From NCBI GenBank assembly GCA_963741305.1, contig CAVUHL010000003.1:5084001-5148000 (forward strand): DNA of 64,000 bases, written 5' to 3'. This DNA is from DATMER01 sp963741305 (GTDB taxonomy: Bacteria; Acidobacteriota; Thermoanaerobaculia; Multivoradales; UBA5704). The notes beneath the pieces are model-generated. The model was not told the origin of the DNA. It was given only the letters and a program-made list of their open reading frames with translations, and did no database searches. Both the position numbers and the translations under genes were made by a program. Positions 16,763-28,590 of the stretch are shown here, in pieces. Each line of letters opens with the position of its first letter. Positions within the stretch are counted from its first letter, which is position 1.

Positions 16763-17897
16763 GGACTTCCATCCGTTCCACCGAAGGCGTCCCGGGCTCG
16801 GCGCGATAGGGGAGGGTCAGGGTGGCGACGGTCCCGCCCTGCTCGCCGTTCTCGAGGGTCAGCTTTGCCGCGTCGCCGTAGAGCTGTTGCAGGCGCGCCC
16901 GTGTGTTTGCCAATCCGATCCCTCCCGTGCCGGGACCCTCGGGCGGCAGGCCCGGCCCGTCGTCCCGTACCTGGATCTCGAGCGCGCCATCCACCCGCTT
17001 AGCTGTGATCTCGATCCTCCCCGCGGCCGAGCGGCGGCCGATGCCGTGGCGGACGGCGTTCTCCACGATCGGTTGCAGGCCCAGGTGGGGGACCGCGGCG
17101 TCGAGGGCCGCCGGGTCCACGTCGATCTCGACGCGCAGCCGGTCCTGGAATCGGACCTGCTCGATGGAGAGGTAGAGCTGCAGGGATTCGAGCTCGCGCC
17201 GGAGCGGCACCTCCTGGGCCTCCACGTCGTCCAGGACCGAGCGCAGGAGATCGCTGAGGCGGGCGAGCATCTCCTCCGCCTGCCGGCCCTTTCCCTGGCG
17301 GACCAGGACCATGATGGCGTTCAGCGTGTTGAACAGGAAATGCGGCTGGAGCTGCCCCTTGAGCGCGCTGAGCTGCGCCTGCACGAGCCGGGTCTTCAGA
17401 TCGGCAGCCTGGAGCTCCAGCTGCATCGCCTGCCGCCTGCGCTCCTGATACCGGCGGTAGTAGTGGTAGGAGCCCAGGATGGTCCAGTAGGCGAGGACGT
17501 TGCCTTGGAAGCCGAGGACCAGGAGGAACACGAAGGTGGCGGCGAAACCCTTGTCCATGATCCCGGGGAACAGGGCCAGCCGGGAGAGGATGGCGCTCTC
17601 CATGGCAAGGTGCAGGACCGAGAAGGCGATGCTGAGCTGCAAGTGGATCAGCGCCGGCCGCAGCCATTTCCGCCGTTCGAAGGGGTAGCGGCGGCCGAGC
17701 CAGAGGATGGCGGGAAGGAGAGCGGCGAGGAGGTACATCCCCGTCAGCCAGGACACGAGGGGGTGCCACCAGGGGGTCGGGTCGCCCCAGAGAAGCCGCC
17801 GCGAGAGATCCTGGCTGAAGTAGAACAGGCCGACCGCGGTCCAGGCCAGGAGGTAGGCCCCGACCCTGAGCAACCCGCGCCTGTCCAGGGCTTTCAT
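16737..17897 (-). CDS. LytS/YehU-type sensor histidine kinase
   Basis: 386 residues with four membrane helices in the first 150 residues, a coiled linker, the His_kinase domain LKGQLQPHFLFNTLNAI (phospho-His within QPHFLFN) and a HATPase with N box (PIVENAVRHGI) and G box (DDGPGLPP, GTGGIGLANTRARL). It senses an unknown signal at the membrane and signals to the LytTR regulator encoded next. Confidence 0.92.
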   Translation of the reverse strand: MKALDRRGLLRVGAYLLAWTAVGLFYFSQDLSRRLLWGDPTPWWHPLVSWLTGMYLLAALLPAILWLGRRYPFERRKWLRPALIHLQLSIAFSVLHLAMESAILSRLALFPGIMDKGFAATFVFLLVLGFQGNVLAYWTILGSYHYYRRYQERRRQAMQLELQAADLKTRLVQAQLSALKGQLQPHFLFNTLNAIMVLVRQGKGRQAEEMLARLSDLLRSVLDDVEAQEVPLRRELESLQLYLSIEQVRFQDRLRVEIDVDPAALDAAVPHLGLQPIVENAVRHGIGRRSAAGRIEITAKRVDGALEIQVRDDGPGLPPEGPGTGGIGLANTRARLQQLYGDAAKLTLENGEQGGTVATLTLPYRAEPGTPSVERMEVHALEHADR

Positions 17898-17937
17898 GAG
17901 GCAGCTAGCTTACCGCAGCTGAGGTATCCTCTATCCC

Positions 17938-18783
17938 ATGAACGAGATCCCCGGCCCGGCCGAGGTATTGGCCGAGGCGGAACGATCCTTGCACCTTCAT
18001 GGCCGGGTGGCTCTTTGCCAGATCGTGCGGACGGAAGGCTCCACGCCGGGCAAGGCCGGGTGGAAGCTGCTGGCTCGCCCGGATGGCTCTGTGTTCGGCA
18101 ACCTGGGCGGCGGCGCGTTCGAGGCGCTGGTCAAGACCGACGCGCTGGCCCGGTTGTCAAATGGCAGGCATGGCAAGAATTCGGAGATCAAGCGGTATTA
18201 CTTCACCGCGGACTCGGTGAAGGGAGAGCCCACGGGCATGGTTTGCGGCGGACTGGCGGAGGTCTTCCTGGAAGTAATCGAGGCGCCTCCGGTTCTGGTC
18301 GTATGCGGCGGTGGGCCGGTGGGACAGGCGCTGGCCCAGGCCGGCGCGCTCGCCGGGTTCGAATGCCTGGTGGCGGAGGACCGGCCGGAGTTCCGCCAGC
18401 CGGGCCTCTTCCCCGAAGGGGCGAGCGTGACCGAGGTGGGCCGGGACTATGAGGAGCCGTTCCTCGACGCGGTGCGCAGCCGCGATCTCTATGTGGCCGT
18501 GGTCACCCGGTGTTGGGAGACCGATACGGCCGCTCTCGCCGGGGTGCTGCGGCAGGATCCGCCCCGGCTGCGCTACCTGGGGCTCATGGGGAGCCGGCGC
18601 AAGGTGGCGCGGGTGCGCGAGGAGGTGGAGGCGCTCGGCTTCCCCCTGAACGGCCGGGGGCTGCGCGCGCCCATCGGGCTCAATATCGGCGGTGATACGC
18701 CAGGGGAGATCGCGATCTCGATCCTGGCCGAAGTGATCCGGACCCGCTACGGCCGGTCCGAAGAGAAAGATGGAGATGACTAG
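17938..18783 (+). CDS. XdhC/CoxI-family protein
   Basis: 281 residues. N-terminal XdhC_CoxI domain (VRTEGSTPGKAGWKLLARPDG, GNLGGGAFE, with Cys in MVCGG) and C-terminal Rossmann-like domain (VVCGGGPVGQALAQ; LRYLGLMGSRRK; GLNIGGDTPGEIAISILAE). Family members sulfurate and insert the molybdenum cofactor into xanthine dehydrogenase-type enzymes, but no such enzyme lies in the window. It is first in a run of five plus-strand genes with tiny gaps or overlaps. Confidence 0.88.
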   Translation: MNEIPGPAEVLAEAERSLHLHGRVALCQIVRTEGSTPGKAGWKLLARPDGSVFGNLGGGAFEALVKTDALARLSNGRHGKNSEIKRYYFTADSVKGEPTGMVCGGLAEVFLEVIEAPPVLVVCGGGPVGQALAQAGALAGFECLVAEDRPEFRQPGLFPEGASVTEVGRDYEEPFLDAVRSRDLYVAVVTRCWETDTAALAGVLRQDPPRLRYLGLMGSRRKVARVREEVEALGFPLNGRGLRAPIGLNIGGDTPGEIAISILAEVIRTRYGRSEEKDGDD

Positions 18784-20632
18784 GAAAGCTTTCCCGATCC
18801 TGTTTGTAGCCCTGACCTTCCTGGCAGCGGGAGCCTCTGCGTCGAGCTGGCGCTCCCTCCCCCTCTGGGGCGGCGACGTGCGCAGCCTCGCGATCCATCC
18901 CGACGATCCCGACATGCTCTTCGCTGGCACCTCGGCCGGCCAGCTCTACCTGTCCCGCGACGCGGGCCGGAGCTGGAAGGACGCAGGATCGCACCTGCCT
19001 TTCCCAGGCTGGGTCGTGAACACCTTGCGCTTCGACCCCAACAAGCCGGACCGGCTCTGGGCCGGCCTCTGGGGCGTCTGGGGCGGCGGCCACGTGGCCT
19101 TTTCCGACGACACGGGCAAGTCCTGGGTCTCTCGCGTAGCAGGCCTTCCGGAGGAGCCGGTCTACACGATGGCGCTGGTGCCGGGCCGCGAAGGCCGGAT
19201 CTACGTGGGAACGCTCTCGGGCGTCTGGAGCACCGGGGACAGCGGCGAGAGCTGGCGGCGGCTCACCACCGACCTTCCCGAGGCGCAGAAGGTCACCAGC
19301 CTGTTCATCGATGCGGAACGGCCGGACACGATCATCGCCGGCACCTGGCGGCGGGCCTACCGCACCGAGGACGGCGGGCGCACCTGGGCCGGCATCTTCG
19401 AGGGTATGGTCCTCGATTCCGAGGTCTTCAGCCTCACGCCGGTCCCGGAGCGCCCGGGCGAGATCTGGGCCACCACGTGCGGCTGGGTCTACCGGTCGCT
19501 CGACGGCGGCAGCAAGTGGGAGCGCTTCAAAGAGGGCTTCGAGGAGCGGCGCACGGTGAGCTTCTCGGCCCTGCCCGACGGCAGGCTCCTGGCTGGGACC
19601 GTGGCCGGCCTCCATGTTTCCGCCGACGGCGGCAAGACCTGGAAGCGGACCGGCGATCCGGCCCTGGCGATCCATGGGATCTACTGGCATCCGAAGCGGC
19701 CGGAGCGGGTCTTCCTGGCGACCGAGGGCTCGGGCGTCTGGCTTTCCACGGACGCCGCGGTCAACTTCCGTCCGTCCAGTGCGGGGATGACGAACACCCG
19801 CGTTTCCGCCCTGGCCAGCTTCGGCGAGGAGCTGCTCATCGCCTTGAGCCACGCCGGGCCGATCTCGGGCATCCACGTGTCGCGCGACCGCGGCAAGACT
19901 TTCGAGGCCGCCGGCTTCACACCGCTCCCGACCGTGCTCGACCTGACCTGGCACGAGGGGCGGATCTATGCCGCGACCGAGCGCGGGCTCTACGAGCGCC
20001 GCGGCGCCGCCTGGTTCCGTCTCAAGGAGCTGGGGGAGGCCCGGGTGGAGCAGGTGCTGAGCGATGGGCCGCAGCTCGTGGCGCGCACCGCCACCGGCCT
20101 CTGGGAGCTCAAGGGTCTGAAGTTCGTCCAGCGGCCGTTCCAGCACGGGACTCCCCGCAGCGCGGCCTTCTTCGGCGGCGCTCTCTGGGTTACGGACGGC
20201 AGCGGCCTCTACCGCCTTACCGCGACTTCGAACGACACGGTCACGACCCCTTTCGCCGGCGGCCGGCTGCACCGTCTTCAGGACCAGCTCCTGCTCTGGG
20301 GGCCGGGCGGCGCCTGGACCCGTCCGGCTCTGGAAACGGAGTGGGTGGAGCTGACCGAGAAGGCGTCGCGCCTGCTGCCCACGGGCCACGAGCGGTGGTC
20401 CGCCCTGATGGTGAGCGGCGAGACCGTGCGGCTCTATGACCGCGAGGCGCGCAAGTTCCGCATCGTCGAGGTGCCCGTGTCCGCCCGCGATATCTCCTCC
20501 GCCCTGGTCCTCGGCGGAAGGCTGATGCTGGGGACCTCCGGCCATGGTGTGCTGGTCCGCGAAATGGGAGAGGACCTCTTCCCCAACCCCGATCCGCCTC
20601 TGGCTCCCGCCGTCGTGGAGACTGGGAGCTGA
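18770..20632 (+). CDS. Exported BNR/sortilin-type beta-propeller protein
   Basis: 620 residues with a signal peptide (1-24) and repeated Asp-box motifs such as SRDAGRSW, SDDTGKSW, TGDSGESW, TEDGGRTW, SADGGKTW and SRDRGKTF, typical of VPS10/sialidase-like propeller blades, with FDPNKPDRLWAG-type strands. This predicts a periplasmic or surface propeller that binds rather than cuts. It overlaps the xdhC-like gene by 14 bp and is followed after 2 bp by an ABM protein. Confidence 0.8.
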   Translation: MEMTRKAFPILFVALTFLAAGASASSWRSLPLWGGDVRSLAIHPDDPDMLFAGTSAGQLYLSRDAGRSWKDAGSHLPFPGWVVNTLRFDPNKPDRLWAGLWGVWGGGHVAFSDDTGKSWVSRVAGLPEEPVYTMALVPGREGRIYVGTLSGVWSTGDSGESWRRLTTDLPEAQKVTSLFIDAERPDTIIAGTWRRAYRTEDGGRTWAGIFEGMVLDSEVFSLTPVPERPGEIWATTCGWVYRSLDGGSKWERFKEGFEERRTVSFSALPDGRLLAGTVAGLHVSADGGKTWKRTGDPALAIHGIYWHPKRPERVFLATEGSGVWLSTDAAVNFRPSSAGMTNTRVSALASFGEELLIALSHAGPISGIHVSRDRGKTFEAAGFTPLPTVLDLTWHEGRIYAATERGLYERRGAAWFRLKELGEARVEQVLSDGPQLVARTATGLWELKGLKFVQRPFQHGTPRSAAFFGGALWVTDGSGLYRLTATSNDTVTTPFAGGRLHRLQDQLLLWGPGGAWTRPALETEWVELTEKASRLLPTGHERWSALMVSGETVRLYDREARKFRIVEVPVSARDISSALVLGGRLMLGTSGHGVLVREMGEDLFPNPDPPLAPAVVETGS

Positions 20633-20634
20633 CG

Positions 20635-20931
20635 ATGTTCGTGGCCATGAGCCGGTTCGCCGTGGCCAATGGGATGTCCGACGAGGTCCGCCAAGCCTTC
20701 CGCGACCGTCCGCACCTGGTAGACGGCGCGCCCGGCTTTCTCCGCATGGAGGTGCTGACGCCGCGGGACGATCCGGACGAGTTCTGGCTCCTCACCTGGT
20801 GGAGCGACGAGGAGAGCTTCCAGGCCTGGCACGGCAGCCATCTCAAGGAATCCCACCGCGGCATCCCGAAGGGCCTCAAGCTGTTGCCGGACAGGACCCG
20901 GGTCCGCTACTTCGAGCAGATCGCCTCATGA
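20635..20931 (+). CDS. Antibiotic biosynthesis monooxygenase (ABM) domain protein
   Basis: 98 residues, a single ABM ferredoxin-like fold: N-terminal strand MFVAMSRFAVANGM, GFLRMEVLTPRDDPDEFWLLTWWSDEESFQAWHGS. Related proteins include heme-degrading IsdG/HmoB-type enzymes and quinol monooxygenases. The catalytic Asn and Trp of IsdG cannot be firmly assigned here. Its stop overlaps the start of the B12-binding gene in ATGA, so the two are probably translated together. Confidence 0.8.
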   Translation: MFVAMSRFAVANGMSDEVRQAFRDRPHLVDGAPGFLRMEVLTPRDDPDEFWLLTWWSDEESFQAWHGSHLKESHRGIPKGLKLLPDRTRVRYFEQIAS

Positions 20932-21971
20932 TGGACCTGAAACTGGAACTGGGGCATCTGGCGGAGGCGGTCACGGCCCTCCATTACGAGCGCCGGCCCG
21001 AGCTCGCCGAGCGCTACGGCCCGGCCGGACGGGCCAGGTGCCTCCAGGATGCCGGCTACCACCTGGCCTATCTCTCCGAAGCCGTGGCCTCTTCCTCACC
21101 GGACCTCTTCGCCGACTACGTGGCCTGGGCCAGGATCATGCTGGAGGGGCGCGGCATCCCCTGCGAGGACCTCGCCGGAAACCTGGAGGTGCTGCGGGAG
21201 GTCCTCCAACGCGAGCTGCCGGAGGAGCTTGCGCGGCTGGCCTCGGGCTACGTCGGCGCCGGGCTGGAGCGCCTGCCTCAGCTTCCGGCCAGGCTGCCGC
21301 CGGGGCTCACCGGGGACGGTCTCCTGGATCAGCTCGCCCGCGACTATCTCCAGGCGCTGATGCGGGGGGAGCGGCACGTGGCGAGCCGGATGATCCTGGA
21401 CGCGGTGGCAGGCGGCGTGAGCGTGAAAGAGGTCTACCTCCGCGTCTTCCAGCCCTGCCAGCACGAGATCGGGCGGCTCTGGCAGATGAACCGGCTCAGC
21501 GTGGCCGAGGAGCACTACTGCACCGCGGCCACCCAGCTCGTCATGTCCCAGCTCTATCCCTTCCTCTTTGGCCACTCGAAGAGCGGCCGGACCCTGGTGG
21601 CTGCGTGCGTGTCCGGCGACCTGCACGAGATCGGCATGCGGATGGTCGCGGACTTCTTCGAGATCGAGGGCTGGAGCACCTTCTACCTCGGCGCCAGCGT
21701 TCCGGCGTCTGGCGTGATCCGCACCCTGCGCGACCGCAGGGCGGACGTGCTCGCGGTCTCGGCCACCATGCCCTTCCACGTGCGGGCCGTCGCGGAGCTG
21801 ATCACCGGGGTGCGCGCTTCCGACGTGGGGGACCAGGTCAAGATCCTTGTGGGGGGCTATCCCTTCCTGGTGGACCCGGAGCTCTGGCGCAGCGTCGGGG
21901 CCGATGCCACGGCGCGGGACGCGGAGGAGTCGGTCGCGGCGGCGAACCGGCTCCTGGAGGCCAGGGGCTGA
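20928..21971 (+). CDS. Cobalamin-binding protein with CarH-like photosensor cap
   Basis: 347 residues. An N-terminal helical domain (1-125), then a B12-binding cap domain and a cobalamin-binding Rossmann domain with D231-x-H233-x-x-G (base-off His) and a GG motif near 305. The cap has W185, nine residues, then E195-H196, the Wx9EH pattern that marks the light-sensing adenosylcobalamin proteins of the CarH group. The MerR DNA-binding domain of CarH is absent. The next gene, overlapping by TGATG, is a histidine kinase, so this may be the sensory input of a two-gene light or B12 signalling unit. The start overlaps the previous stop in ATGATG; either ATG could serve. Confidence 0.82.
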   Translation: MMDLKLELGHLAEAVTALHYERRPELAERYGPAGRARCLQDAGYHLAYLSEAVASSSPDLFADYVAWARIMLEGRGIPCEDLAGNLEVLREVLQRELPEELARLASGYVGAGLERLPQLPARLPPGLTGDGLLDQLARDYLQALMRGERHVASRMILDAVAGGVSVKEVYLRVFQPCQHEIGRLWQMNRLSVAEEHYCTAATQLVMSQLYPFLFGHSKSGRTLVAACVSGDLHEIGMRMVADFFEIEGWSTFYLGASVPASGVIRTLRDRRADVLAVSATMPFHVRAVAELITGVRASDVGDQVKILVGGYPFLVDPELWRSVGADATARDAEESVAAANRLLEARG

Positions 21972-22866
21972 TGGAAGAGCGCCGGCTGAACCCGGACCTG
22001 CGCGCGGCGCTCCAGGAAGCCACGCTCCGGCTCCGCGAGGAGGCTGACCGTTCCAGCCGGCAGTTCGACGAGCTGAGCCTCCTCAACAACGAGCTGGCCA
22101 CCTCTCAGCGCGACCTGGCCAGGTCCAACGCCGAGCTGGAACGCCTCAACCGGCAGAAGAACGAGCTTCTCGGCTTCGCGGCCCACGATCTGCGCAACCC
22201 GCTGCAGGTGATCCTGATCTACAGCCAGTTCCTGATCGAGGAAGCCGCCGGCTCCCTCGATCCGAAGCACCTCGAGTTCATGCGCGCCATCCGCAGGTCG
22301 AGCGAGTTCATGCTCCGTCTCGTCGACGACCTCCTCGACGTGTCCCGCATCGAGGCCGGCACCCTGGAGCTGAACCTCGCCCCCGTCGATCTCGGCAGGC
22401 TGGTGGAGCGCAACGTGGCGCTCAACCGCGTGCTCGCCGAGCCGAAGGGGACCCGGATCGAGCTGTACCGGGCCGACGGGGATGGAAATGCCGGGGACAT
22501 GGTGCTCGACCCGGCCAAGATCGAGCAGGTGCTCAACAACCTGATCGGCAACGCGGTCAAGTACTCGCCCCCGGGGAGCACGGTCGAGGTCCGCCTCGCC
22601 GCGGCGGACGGCGGCGCTTCGATCGCCGTCCGCGACCAGGGGGAGGGGATCGCGGCCGAGGAGATGGACCGCCTGTTCGAGCCTTTCAGAACGGGAAAGG
22701 CCCGCGCCACCTCCGGCGAGAGGAGCGCTGGGCTCGGCCTGGCCATCGTCAAGCGGATCGTGGAGGGGCACCGGGGCGCGATCCGGGTCGAGCCGGCGGA
22801 CGGAGGCGGCTCCGTCTTCCAGGTGTGCCTGCCCAGGGCTTTCGCCGTGGTGTCGGGCAGTCTGGG

Positions 22867-22870
<4 letters not shown>
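21971..22870 (+). CDS. Cytoplasmic sensor histidine kinase
   Basis: 299 residues and no membrane helix. A coiled coil (20-65) precedes the HisKA H box FAAHDLRNPLQVI, then N box NNLIGNAVKYS, G1 RDQGEGIAAEE and G2 AGLGLAIVKRIVEGHRG. Lacking its own sensor domain, it probably receives its signal from the B12-binding protein translated just before it. No response regulator gene follows; the next gene is convergent (PilR), sharing the stop region CTAG. Confidence 0.9.
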
Positions 22871-24248
<1,378 letters not shown>

Positions 24249-24252
<4 letters not shown>

Positions 24253-26075
24253 GGCGCCTCCGCTCCGGCCGCGGCGGCCTGGACGGGCCTCGCTCCGGTC
24301 TGCATGGCGGGCAGCTCGACCGTGATCGTCGTGCCGCCGCCCGGCCGGGAGTCCACGTCCAGCCTCCCGCCGTGCTCCTGGACGATCCGGTAGACGATGG
24401 CCATGCCGATGCCCGTTCCGCCGTCGAAAAAGGATTGAAAGGGATGGAACAGGTTGGCCCGTTGCTCCTCGGTCATGCCGCGCCCCGTGTCGATGACCTG
24501 CATTTGATAGTGCTCGTCCGTCAGCTTGCCCACGATCGTGAGCGTGCCGCCGCCGGGCATGGCGCGCAGGGAATTGCGCGCCAGGTTCCAGAAGATCTGG
24601 CTCACCTGGTCGGGATCCGCGATCACGGAGGCCGAGGGTGGATCGAGCTTCACCGCGATCCGGTGGAGCTCGGAGACCTCGGCGCTGTTGCGGAGCAGCT
24701 CGCAGTTCTCGGCCAGCAACCGCGCGATGTCGAAAGGCTGCAGGGAGCCTTCCCGCGGCCGCGCAAAGCGCAGGAAACCCTTGATGGTGCGGTCCAGGCG
24801 CTGGCTCTCCTTGAGCAGGATCTCGATCAGCTTGCGTTGCGACGGGGTGGCGTTCGTCGCGCTCGAAAGCATCTGCACCGAGCCCGAGATGGCGGCGAGC
24901 GGGTTGCCGATCTCGTGCGCCAGGCCGGCCGCGAGCTCGCCCACGGCGGCCATACGGTCCTTGATCCGCAGCTCGCCCTCGAGCTTCCGCCAGCGGCTGA
25001 AGTCCTGGAAGATGACGATGAAGCCGCGGTGGCGGCCGTCGGCATCGTTGAGCTGCGAGATCGAGAAGCCGATGTTCTGCGTATTGCCGCCGCGCTCCAG
25101 CTCGGTCTCGGCGCGCAGGGTGCGCTTGCTCTCGCTGGCCGCGGTCAGCTCGCTCCAGCGCTCGGGAGAGAACAGGCCCGAGTCGCGGATCGGCCGCCCC
25201 AGCAGCTCCTCCAGGGGCCGCTCCAGGATGCTCAGCCCGGCCTGGTTGATGCTGGTGATCACCCCTTCCAGGTCGGTGGTGATCAGGCCGCTGCTGATCG
25301 ACTCGATGACGTCGCGGTGGACGACCTCGAGGTCGGCGAGGTGCTCCCTCTTCTCCTCCAGCTCGCGCTCCGCCCGGGCGACGTTGTGTGCCAGGTAGGA
25401 GGTAAGCAGCGCCACGCCATAGAAGCCGAAGCAGTGCACCGCCAGGCCATAGGCGAGCCGGAAGACCGGCACCGTCTCCGGAGCGCCCGGAGGCAGCGGG
25501 ATCTTGTGGAAGTAGAGGCTGAGCACCAGCGCGGCGTAAAGGACGTTCGCCGCCGAGGCCACCGTGATGCCGGCGCGGCGGCGCAGCAGCGTCGAGGCCA
25601 CGGCGATGACGATCAGGTACAGCATCGAGAACGGGCTTTCGATGCCGCCCAGGTAATAGACCAGGGCCGTGATGAGCAGCAGGTCGCCGAAGAACTGGAT
25701 GTAGGCCTGTACCGTCGGACGTCGGCGGAGGATGCGCAGCAGGGCGATGTAAACCAGCGTGGCGGCGAAGGTCAGTCCGCCGAGCCGGAAGACCATGTTC
25801 GGCCGCACCATCTCGGGTTCGGGGGCCGGCGCCGGCGGGCCCATCAGGATCGGCGATACCGGCGGCGTGGCCTCCAGGACCGGCGATTCCATCGGTTCTG
25901 GCGATTGCTCCGGCGTTGGGGCCGGGGCGGTAACGATGGGCGGAAGGCTCCCCTCCACCTGGGGGGCCGGAGCCGTGGGCCCGATCTGCAGCAGGCCGTA
26001 GGGGATCAGCACGCTGCCGATCGCCACGACCCTGACGGCGATGTACCACCGGAGCTGGTTGTTGAGGTTTGACAT
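24249..26075 (-). CDS. pilS: Sensor histidine kinase PilS
   Basis: 608 residues with about six membrane helices, a PAS domain (about 255-345), H box ELAAGLAHEIGNPLAAI and HATPase (NLARNSLRAMPGGG, DTGRGMTEEQ, GTGIGMAIVYRIVQEHGG). Unusual is a Pro-rich loop of about 65 residues between the first two helices (about 32-93), with many PAP/PEP/PSP steps, probably outside the membrane. It partners PilR. Confidence 0.88.
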
Positions 26076-26121
26076 GCGGAACCGGGAGGCGGCGGGAAGA
26101 GCCCGCCGCCTCCCCTCTAAA

Positions 26122-27327
26122 CTACCCGATCTGACTGAGGATCGAGTAGAGCGGCAGGTACATGGCGGCCACGATCGTGCCGATGACCGCGCCCAGGACC
26201 GTGATCATGAGCGGCTCGATCAGCTTCATCAGGCCCCCCACGGCCGTGTCGACCTCGTCCTCATAGAAATCCGCGATTTTGGAGAGCATCTGGTCGAGAG
26301 CGCCGGTCTGCTCGCCGACGTTGATCATCTGCACCACCATCGCCGGGAACACCTTGGTATCCGCCAGCGGCTCGCTGATCGTCTTACCCTCCTCGACGCT
26401 CTTGCGCACCGCCATGACCGCGTCCTCGATGATCGCGTTGCCCGCCGTCTTGGCCGTGATCTCCAGGCCGTCGAGGATGGGTACGCCCGAGGAGGTCAGG
26501 GTCGCGAGGGTGCGGCAGAAGCGGGCCACCGCGATCTTGCGCAGCAGCATGCCGACGATCGGGACCTTCAGCAGCAGGCCGTCGATGACGCGCCGCCCTC
26601 GATACGTCTTGTGGTAGCGCTGAATGGCAATGAAGCCGGCGAACCCCAGCGCGAAGATGAAGATGAAATAGCGGCCGATGAAATTACTGGCCGCGATCAC
26701 GATGCGCGTGAGGAGGGGCATCTCGCTGCCCAGGCCCGAGAAGAGCTGGGCGAACACCGGGATGACCTTCCATAGGATGATGAACACCACGCCGGCCGCG
26801 ATGACGATGACCGCCACCGGGTAGATCAGGGCCGCCTGCACCTGGCTGTTCAGCTTCACTGCCTTCTCGATGTAGGTCGAGAGGCGCTGGAGGATGACGT
26901 CGAGGATACCGCCCGCCTCGCCGGCCGCCACCATGTTGACGAACAGGTTGTCGAACGCCTTGGGATGCTTGCGCATGGCGTCGGCGATGGAGGAGCCGGA
27001 CTCCACGTCGCTGCGCACCTCGTTGATGATCGCGGCGAAGGTGCGGTTCTCCTCCTGGCCGCCCAGGATCTCCAGGCACTGCACAAGGGGGAGGCCGGCG
27101 TCGAGCATCACCGAGAACTGGCGGGTGAAGATGGAGATGCGCTTGCGGCTGACGCTGGTGGGCATGCGCGGGAGAAGCTTGAACTCCCGCCCCCGCTCGC
27201 GCAGGTTGATGACCTGGATGCGCTGCCGCCGCAGCACGGCGGCAGCGGCGTCGCGGGAGTCGGCCAGCAGGACTCCCTCCTGCGTCTGGCCGGCTGAGGT
27301 GCGGCCTTTCCATTCGAAGCTGGGCAT
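26122..27327 (-). CDS. pilC: Type IV pilus inner-membrane platform protein PilC
   Basis: 401 residues of the GspF/PilC family: N-terminal cytoplasmic domain (FEWKGRTSAGQTQEGVL), two T2SSF repeats each followed by membrane helices (FTRQFSVMLDAGLPLVQCLE; CRTLATLTSSGVPILDGLE) and the MLSKIADFYEDEVDTAV segment. It links the retraction and assembly motors to the pilus in the inner membrane. The gap to pilT is 3 bp. Confidence 0.93.
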   Translation of the reverse strand: MPSFEWKGRTSAGQTQEGVLLADSRDAAAAVLRRQRIQVINLRERGREFKLLPRMPTSVSRKRISIFTRQFSVMLDAGLPLVQCLEILGGQEENRTFAAIINEVRSDVESGSSIADAMRKHPKAFDNLFVNMVAAGEAGGILDVILQRLSTYIEKAVKLNSQVQAALIYPVAVIVIAAGVVFIILWKVIPVFAQLFSGLGSEMPLLTRIVIAASNFIGRYFIFIFALGFAGFIAIQRYHKTYRGRRVIDGLLLKVPIVGMLLRKIAVARFCRTLATLTSSGVPILDGLEITAKTAGNAIIEDAVMAVRKSVEEGKTISEPLADTKVFPAMVVQMINVGEQTGALDQMLSKIADFYEDEVDTAVGGLMKLIEPLMITVLGAVIGTIVAAMYLPLYSILSQIG

Positions 27328-27330
27328 CGC

Positions 27331-28449
27331 TTAGCTCCTTGCCGCCGCGCCTTCGTTCCCGATGTTGGGGTTCAGCGAAGCGGGACCGCGCGCAATGATC
27401 TCCTGCAGCTCGTCGGGCAGCGATGACCGCGACAGGGCCGTCTCCAGGGTGATCATGCGCTTGAAGTAGAGAGAGGCCAGGGACTGGTTGAACGTCTGCA
27501 TCCCGTATTTGGACTGGCCGGTCTGCATCATGCCGTAGATCTGGTGCACCTTGTCCTCGCGGATCAGGTTGCGGATGGCCGAGCTGGGGATGAGGATCTC
27601 CATGGCCATCACGCGGCCCTTGCCGCCCGCCCGCGGGAGGAGGGTCTGGCAAAGGATCCCCTCCAGCACGAGTGAGAGCTGGGCGCGGATCTGACCCTGC
27701 TGGTGGGCCGGGAACACGTCGATGATGCGGTTGATCGACTGCGCGGCCGAGTTCGTGTGCAGGGTGGCGAAGGTGAGGTGGCCCGTCTCGGCGATGCGCA
27801 AGGCGGACTCGATGGTCTCGAGGTCGCGCATCTCGCCGATGAGGACCACGTCGGGGTCCTGCCGCAGGGCCGAGCGCAGCGCAGCGGCGAAGCCGTGGGT
27901 GTCGGCGTGCACCTCGCGCTGGTTGACCAGGCACTTCTTGTGCGAGTGCAGGAACTCGACCGGGTCCTCGATGGTGATCATGTGCTCGGCGCGCTCGCGG
28001 TTGACCTTGTCGAGCATGGCGGCGAGGGTGGTGGACTTGCCCGAGCCGGTGGGGCCGGTGACCAGGATGAGGCCGCGCGGCTTGTCGCACAGCTTCTCGA
28101 TGATGGTCGGCAGGCCCAGCTCCTTGAACCCCTTGATCTCGAAAGGGATCTGCCGGAACACGGCGGCGATGGCGCCGCGCTGGTGGAAGATGTTCGCCCG
28201 GAAGCGCGCCAGCCCCTTGATGCCGAAAGAGAGGTCGATCTCAAGGTCCTCCTCCAGGCGGTGCTTCTGGTTGTCCGTCAGGATGGAGTAGGCGAGCTGC
28301 TTGGTCTCGGAGGGCGTCATCGACGGGTAGGTGAGCGGCCGAAGGCCGCCGTCCACCCGGATTTGCGGCGCGGAGTTCGTGGTGATGTGGAGGTCGGACC
28401 CTCCTTGGCCCACCATCTCCTTGAGAAGCTGGTTCAACGTCGGCGGCAC
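27331..28449 (-). CDS. pilT: Type IV pilus retraction ATPase PilT
   Basis: 372 residues. Walker A TGPTGSGKST at 131-140, Asp box (TIEDPVEFLHSH), Walker B (VVLIGEMRDLETI), His box (TGHLTFATLHTNSA) and the C-terminal AIRNLIREDK motif that distinguishes PilT from PilB. It drives pilus retraction and twitching. It starts the minus-strand group pilT-pilC-pilS-pilR; PilB and PilA genes must lie elsewhere. Confidence 0.95.
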   Translation of the reverse strand: MPPTLNQLLKEMVGQGGSDLHITTNSAPQIRVDGGLRPLTYPSMTPSETKQLAYSILTDNQKHRLEEDLEIDLSFGIKGLARFRANIFHQRGAIAAVFRQIPFEIKGFKELGLPTIIEKLCDKPRGLILVTGPTGSGKSTTLAAMLDKVNRERAEHMITIEDPVEFLHSHKKCLVNQREVHADTHGFAAALRSALRQDPDVVLIGEMRDLETIESALRIAETGHLTFATLHTNSAAQSINRIIDVFPAHQQGQIRAQLSLVLEGILCQTLLPRAGGKGRVMAMEILIPSSAIRNLIREDKVHQIYGMMQTGQSKYGMQTFNQSLASLYFKRMITLETALSRSSLPDELQEIIARGPASLNPNIGNEGAAARS

Positions 28450-28590
28450 GGCAGAACCCCCTGAAAAGCCGAAAAACTTGTCCTACTCGTTAGATCTGGG
28501 CGGGAGTGTACACCAGTAAGGGAATAGATGAAAGGGTATGGATTGATCCCATCCTCTCTCTCCTCAGCCCTCTGATATCGTTCCCCTTCG

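Noticed and set aside
18680..20545. 621-codon frame opposite the propeller gene
   Set aside because: Shadow of the Asp-box propeller frame, no motifs.
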